A stretch of 64,000 nt of DNA from Latrodectus hesperus (Eukaryota; Arthropoda; Arachnida; Araneae; Theridiidae). The translations under genes were made by a program, and so were the position numbers. The DNA lies in NCBI GenBank assembly GCA_037975125.1, contig JAJQOW010000014.1:19135984-19199983 (forward strand), given 5' to 3'. The notes under the pieces were generated by a model that had not been told where the DNA came from, did not search any database, and worked only from the letters and a program-made list of their open reading frames with translations. Shown here in pieces: positions 1-64,000 of this stretch (positions are counted from its first letter, which is position 1; every line of letters starts with the position of its first letter).

Positions 1-111
1 TTTTGATAATTTTCTATTACTTTATCTGAATTTGAAACTTTTATGAACATTTCATATTTAATTTATAATGAATACTTTCATTTCGAAATTTAATATCTTG
101 ACATTTTCTAG

Positions 112-60634
<60,523 letters not shown>

Positions 60635-61141
60635 GTAAGAAAATATTATTTAGTTAATGTGATGATATTCAATCATAAACCATAAACATAAGCACACACA
60701 CTTACACTTGTATATTTGTATATATGTATATTACATTTTAACTTTGAACTAATTAAAAATAATTAAAATTATTTTTAATTTTTACTAATCTAAATATTAA
60801 CTTATGGTATAATTTTCAAATAGAGATTTCTTATTTTTTTTATTAATTTCTGCAATATAATAACATTATTATTCAGAATTTTAAGCGAATAATTTTTAGG
60901 AGACCATCTTCATTTAAAAGTTATTTAAAAAACGAAAAAAAAATTAATTTTTATTAATTTATCAAAAAATTTTTGCCTTACAAAAATTTTTAAAGTTTGT
61001 TGCATTTACTTTGATAAAATATATTTATGTTTTAAAATAGAATGTATGTATGCTTTCTTTAATAAAATATATTAAGGTTGTTTTTTTTTTTGTTTTATTC
61101 AGTTCACAAAATGTGCTTTTATTACTGGACTGTTTCTTGTT

Positions 61142-62433
61142 GGTTGGGGGAAAAGAAATCCATTATTTTTATATAAACTTCAGGACTTTATTTAATATAC
61201 TTCGGATTGTCCGATTTGGGTCAAATATGCACCGTTTTGTTGTATGATTTGTTGCCATTTTAAAGGTTACTTCACAATGCTTCTTCCATAGAAGTCCAGG
61301 TCTCTATTTGCAAAAAAACTCTAGTAGTCGATTTTCACAATCTTCCCTAGATGCCAATATTTTATCACTAAAGAAATTTTGCAATGCAAGAAAATATGAT
61401 AATTGCTTGGTGCCAAGTCCAGTCTGTATGGCGGATGCATTAAAACTTCCCAACCAAGCTCCCGAAGTTTCTGATGAGTCACTGTAAACGTGTGTGGTCT
61501 AGCGTTCTCCTGGTGGAACACGACACCTCTCCTGTTGGTCAATTCTGGCTGTATTTAGTCAATCGTTATCTTCAAACAGTCCAGTTGTTAACCGTAGAAA
61601 TCAGAATTTATTGTTTGGCCATATGTAAGCAACTCATAATAAATAATCCCTTTCCAGTCCCACCAAATGCACAGCAGAACCTTCCTGGCAAATAGTCCTG
61701 GTTTGGCCACCGTTTGAGTGTTTACCGCTCTTTGACCACGATAGTTTTCATACAGGGCTATCGCATATGATCCATTTCTTATCTCCAGTCAACATCCGTT
61801 TAAGAAGTGAGTTTATCTCATTCCGTTTGGCCAAGGCTTAGCAGATGAAAATTCCATCCATCATGTTTTTTCTTTTAATTGGTGTGGCACCCAAACATCG
61901 AGCTTCTTTTTGAATCCAGCTTTGGGTAAATGGTTTAAAACTGTTTTATGATCGGTTTTTAGCTCCTGACCGATGTTACGACTGCTAACATATCCGGTCA
62001 ATTTCGATTATTTCTCCGATTTTATCGACATTTTCTACGACTGGCCTACCTGTATGAGGTGCATCCTTAACATCAAAAATTCCTGAACGGAATCGACGAA
62101 GCCAATATTGCACTGAATTGGCTGTTACAATATCGTCACCATAAACACCATTCACAATTTCAGCCACCTGGCTTGCATTTTCACCTTTGTGAAAGAAAAA
62201 CTGCAAAATGTACCGAATTTTCTCTTTGTTCACTTCCATTTTTAACTCCCTGTAACTCACGACTAAATGAACCAAACAAAAAAACAGCAAAATAATTTTT
62301 TAATGTGAAATATTACCTTAACAATGAGCATAAATTTGAAATTGTTTGATCGGTATTTTACGAGATATCGATCTCACTACTGTCATCTACCGAAAAAATA
62401 ATGGTTAAAAAAATAATTTCTTTATCCCCAACC
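61142..62433 (-). mobile_element. Mariner element, near full length, inactive
   Basis: Termini ggttgggggaaaagaaatcc (left) and ggatttct-like tttctttatccccaacc (right) are inverted; the span is about 1.29 kb, the usual mariner size. On the minus strand: N-terminus MEVNKEKIRYILQFFFHKGE with RRFRSGIFDVKDAPHTGRP, first catalytic block TGDKKWI at about 61770, second HQENARPHTFTVTHQKLREL (Asp of the HxDNARPH motif replaced by Glu), third PPYRLDLAPSNYH (SPDLAPSDYH in active relatives). Stops and frame breaks occur in the middle. Confidence 0.85.
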
Positions 62434-62963
62434 TATTATATTCAAATACATTAACATTTCGATTAAAACATTTCATAAAATAACATCTCTTTATTCAGAA
62501 ATATAAGTATTTCTTAACTGAATTAGAAATTACTATTTGAAACCATGTCAGCTTTTTTCATAGAAATGTTCTTCGAACATAATTTTTTTTCTATCATGCA
62601 TTTTTAACTGGCACTTGGGTTTAACGCAGCACTGAGATTTTTGAATTTTTTTATGTGAATTGGTGTATTCTTAGAAATTACTAATGCATGATAATTTTTA
62701 AATGAACCAAAATAACAAACCATATTCAACTATAACAAGAAAGAAATTCGAGAATATACACTTGATGAATTTGGTTGCAGTAGCGTAACACAATTTTCTG
62801 TTCTTTAAAAAGATAAAATCACTCTTTTAAATTAGATGAATAATAATCACTTTCCTGCATTGTAATTCCACATAAATCTACCTAATAAAACACATAATGA
62901 GGAAAGAACATCCAATCTGATCTATAGTTGAAGGATAACCTTGCATATTTCTAAATAGCTCAG

Positions 62964-63929
62964 GTTGGTTGGGTTTTATGGCGCAAGGTCCAAGAACGGA
63001 CATGCTGCGCCAAGAATAAAGTTTTGAAGCATATATTTAATTAAATATTTTATTTTATTTTATTTACATTATTTTTTTTAAAAAAACCCAAGCAACATTA
63101 AAAAACAAAAATCAGTGTACATATTTTACATTAAAATCCAATTATAATGTATAAAATGAAAATCAAAAATACATATACTATTAAAATTTAGAAAACACAA
63201 ATTAAATATTATGTAAAAAACCTATTGCCCTCAAAAAGGCAAATAGGTTCCTGAGGGGTGATTCCCCAAGCAAATCATATAATGTTAAAACATCACAGTT
63301 AAAAAAGTGTAAACGATATTGGTTAAAATATGAACATGAAATTAAAATATGATAAACAGTGAATGGTTCATCACACGTTTCACACCATGGATTTAATTCG
63401 TTTAGAAGCAAATGTCTATGTGTGAAACGTGTATGTCCAATACGAAGGCGGGTTAATCTTACATCAGCACTTCGTATCGGTAAAACTTTAAATGAGGTGA
63501 TGAATGGAAATATGGCACGCAATTTATTATTGACCTGCATGTTCCAAGACTCCTGCCAAAGATCTTGAATAAATTTTTTTACACACCTTCTCACATCAAA
63601 CAAAGGAATGGATGGAAGAGATGGGCCAGATGCAGATTTAGCAGCTGCATCAGCCCTCTCATTGCCATCAAGACCTACATGACTTGGGATCCAGCAGAAA
63701 ATTATTTCATATCCCTTGCCAGCAAGGGAATCTAATGCTCGGAAAATTCTAGACACAGCAGGATGACAATCAAAACTACTGTTCCGCAAAGCTTCTAACA
63801 CACTCAAACTGTCAGTGTAAACACAGTATTTAAAGGTATCACTTGTATTCATCTGCTGAAGAGCTTGACATAAAGCAGTTGCTTCAGCAGAGAAGATGGA
63901 ACAAAATGGATGGAGGCTGTAGCTCAGAT
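62964..63929 (-). mobile_element. 5'-truncated LINE with RNase H domain
   Basis: A perfect 13-base target duplication, ctaaatagctcag (62951-62963, 63930-63942), brackets it. The minus strand has an open frame at 63202-63852, extendable to about 63929. It encodes the end of ORF2: an RNase H domain with the SAEATAL glutamate, YTDSLSVLEAL and the final Asp in SHVGLDGNERADAAAKSA, then a LTRLRIGHTRFTHRHLL region and the zinc-binding tail CETCDEPFTVYHILISCSYF. The 3' untranslated part ends (minus strand) gcgccataaaacccaaccaa-cc. The frame has no stop, so the insertion is young. Confidence 0.9.
63202..63852 (-). CDS. LINE ORF2 C-terminal fragment (RNase H plus zinc tail)
   Basis: This is a retrotransposon remnant, not a host gene. 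The 216-codon open frame from an internal ATG covers most of an RNase H type I fold (acidic residues in YTDS and NERAD, preceded by the Glu in SAEAT just upstream) and a C-terminal CxxC...H...C tail (CETCDEPFTVYHILISC) common to jockey/I-type ORF2. The reverse transcriptase is missing because the copy is truncated at 63929. It is antisense to papilin. The related start of an RNase H domain ends the LINE relic at 20340, but these are separate copies. Confidence 0.85.
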   Translation of the reverse strand: MNTSDTFKYCVYTDSLSVLEALRNSSFDCHPAVSRIFRALDSLAGKGYEIIFCWIPSHVGLDGNERADAAAKSASGPSLPSIPLFDVRRCVKKFIQDLWQESWNMQVNNKLRAIFPFITSFKVLPIRSADVRLTRLRIGHTRFTHRHLLLNELNPWCETCDEPFTVYHILISCSYFNQYRLHFFNCDVLTLYDLLGESPLRNLFAFLRAIGFLHNI

Positions 63930-64000
63930 CTAAATAGCTCAGAAATCTATTACTTTAAAAATAGTTTAAGAATCCACAAAAAAAAGTTAAATTTTGAAAT

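Overview
The window looks like one long stretch of an arthropod nuclear genome, most likely a spider (arachnid). The evidence is very AT-rich sequence with kilobase-scale introns, long (TA)n tracts, many tRNA-derived SINEs, and a dense load of Tc1/mariner, pogo/Tigger and LINE relics. The species cannot be fixed from sequence alone.

Essentially the whole window is the middle of a single plus-strand gene encoding a secreted extracellular-matrix protein of the papilin family. About 20 exons (about 5.1 kb of coding sequence in 64 kb) can be chained with consistent splice phases. In order they encode: five thrombospondin type 1 repeats (112-18682); an array of about 28 four-cysteine 'YGCCPDG' papilin repeats (21868-29283), with a large central exon of homogeneous, sequon-rich repeats; eight Kunitz/BPTI domains, each on its own symmetric phase 1-1 exon (30245-56174), with one or two linker micro-exons; and an antistasin-like cysteine-rich module split over two exons (57889-60634). 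Both ends are open. The N-terminal part (signal peptide, ADAMTS-like spacer) lies upstream. Whatever follows the last phase-1 donor lies downstream; in known papilins this is Ig and PLAC domains.

The introns hold nearly everything else. They contain five tRNA-derived SINE families, several with clear target-site duplications. LINE fragments include a reverse-transcriptase relic at 18825-20340 and a 5'-truncated RNase H insertion at 62964-63929. A dead Tigger/pogo transposon at 7238-9977 is split by a LINE. At least eight Tc1/mariner relics belong to different subfamilies; two are fold-back elements with transposase tails on both arms. There is a piggyBac-like TTAA element, a three-copy palindromic MITE family, a hAT-like MITE, minisatellites and long (TA)n tracts. 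I see no second host gene, no RNA gene, no CRISPR array and nothing prokaryotic.

The most interesting points are the repeat-array architecture and its glycosylation boundary, the divergent P1 residues of the Kunitz domains, a fourfold tandem duplication that multiplied the splice acceptor of the antistasin exon, and several nested or fold-back transposon structures that record insertion order. No new kind of biological system is evident; the novelty is in local architecture.
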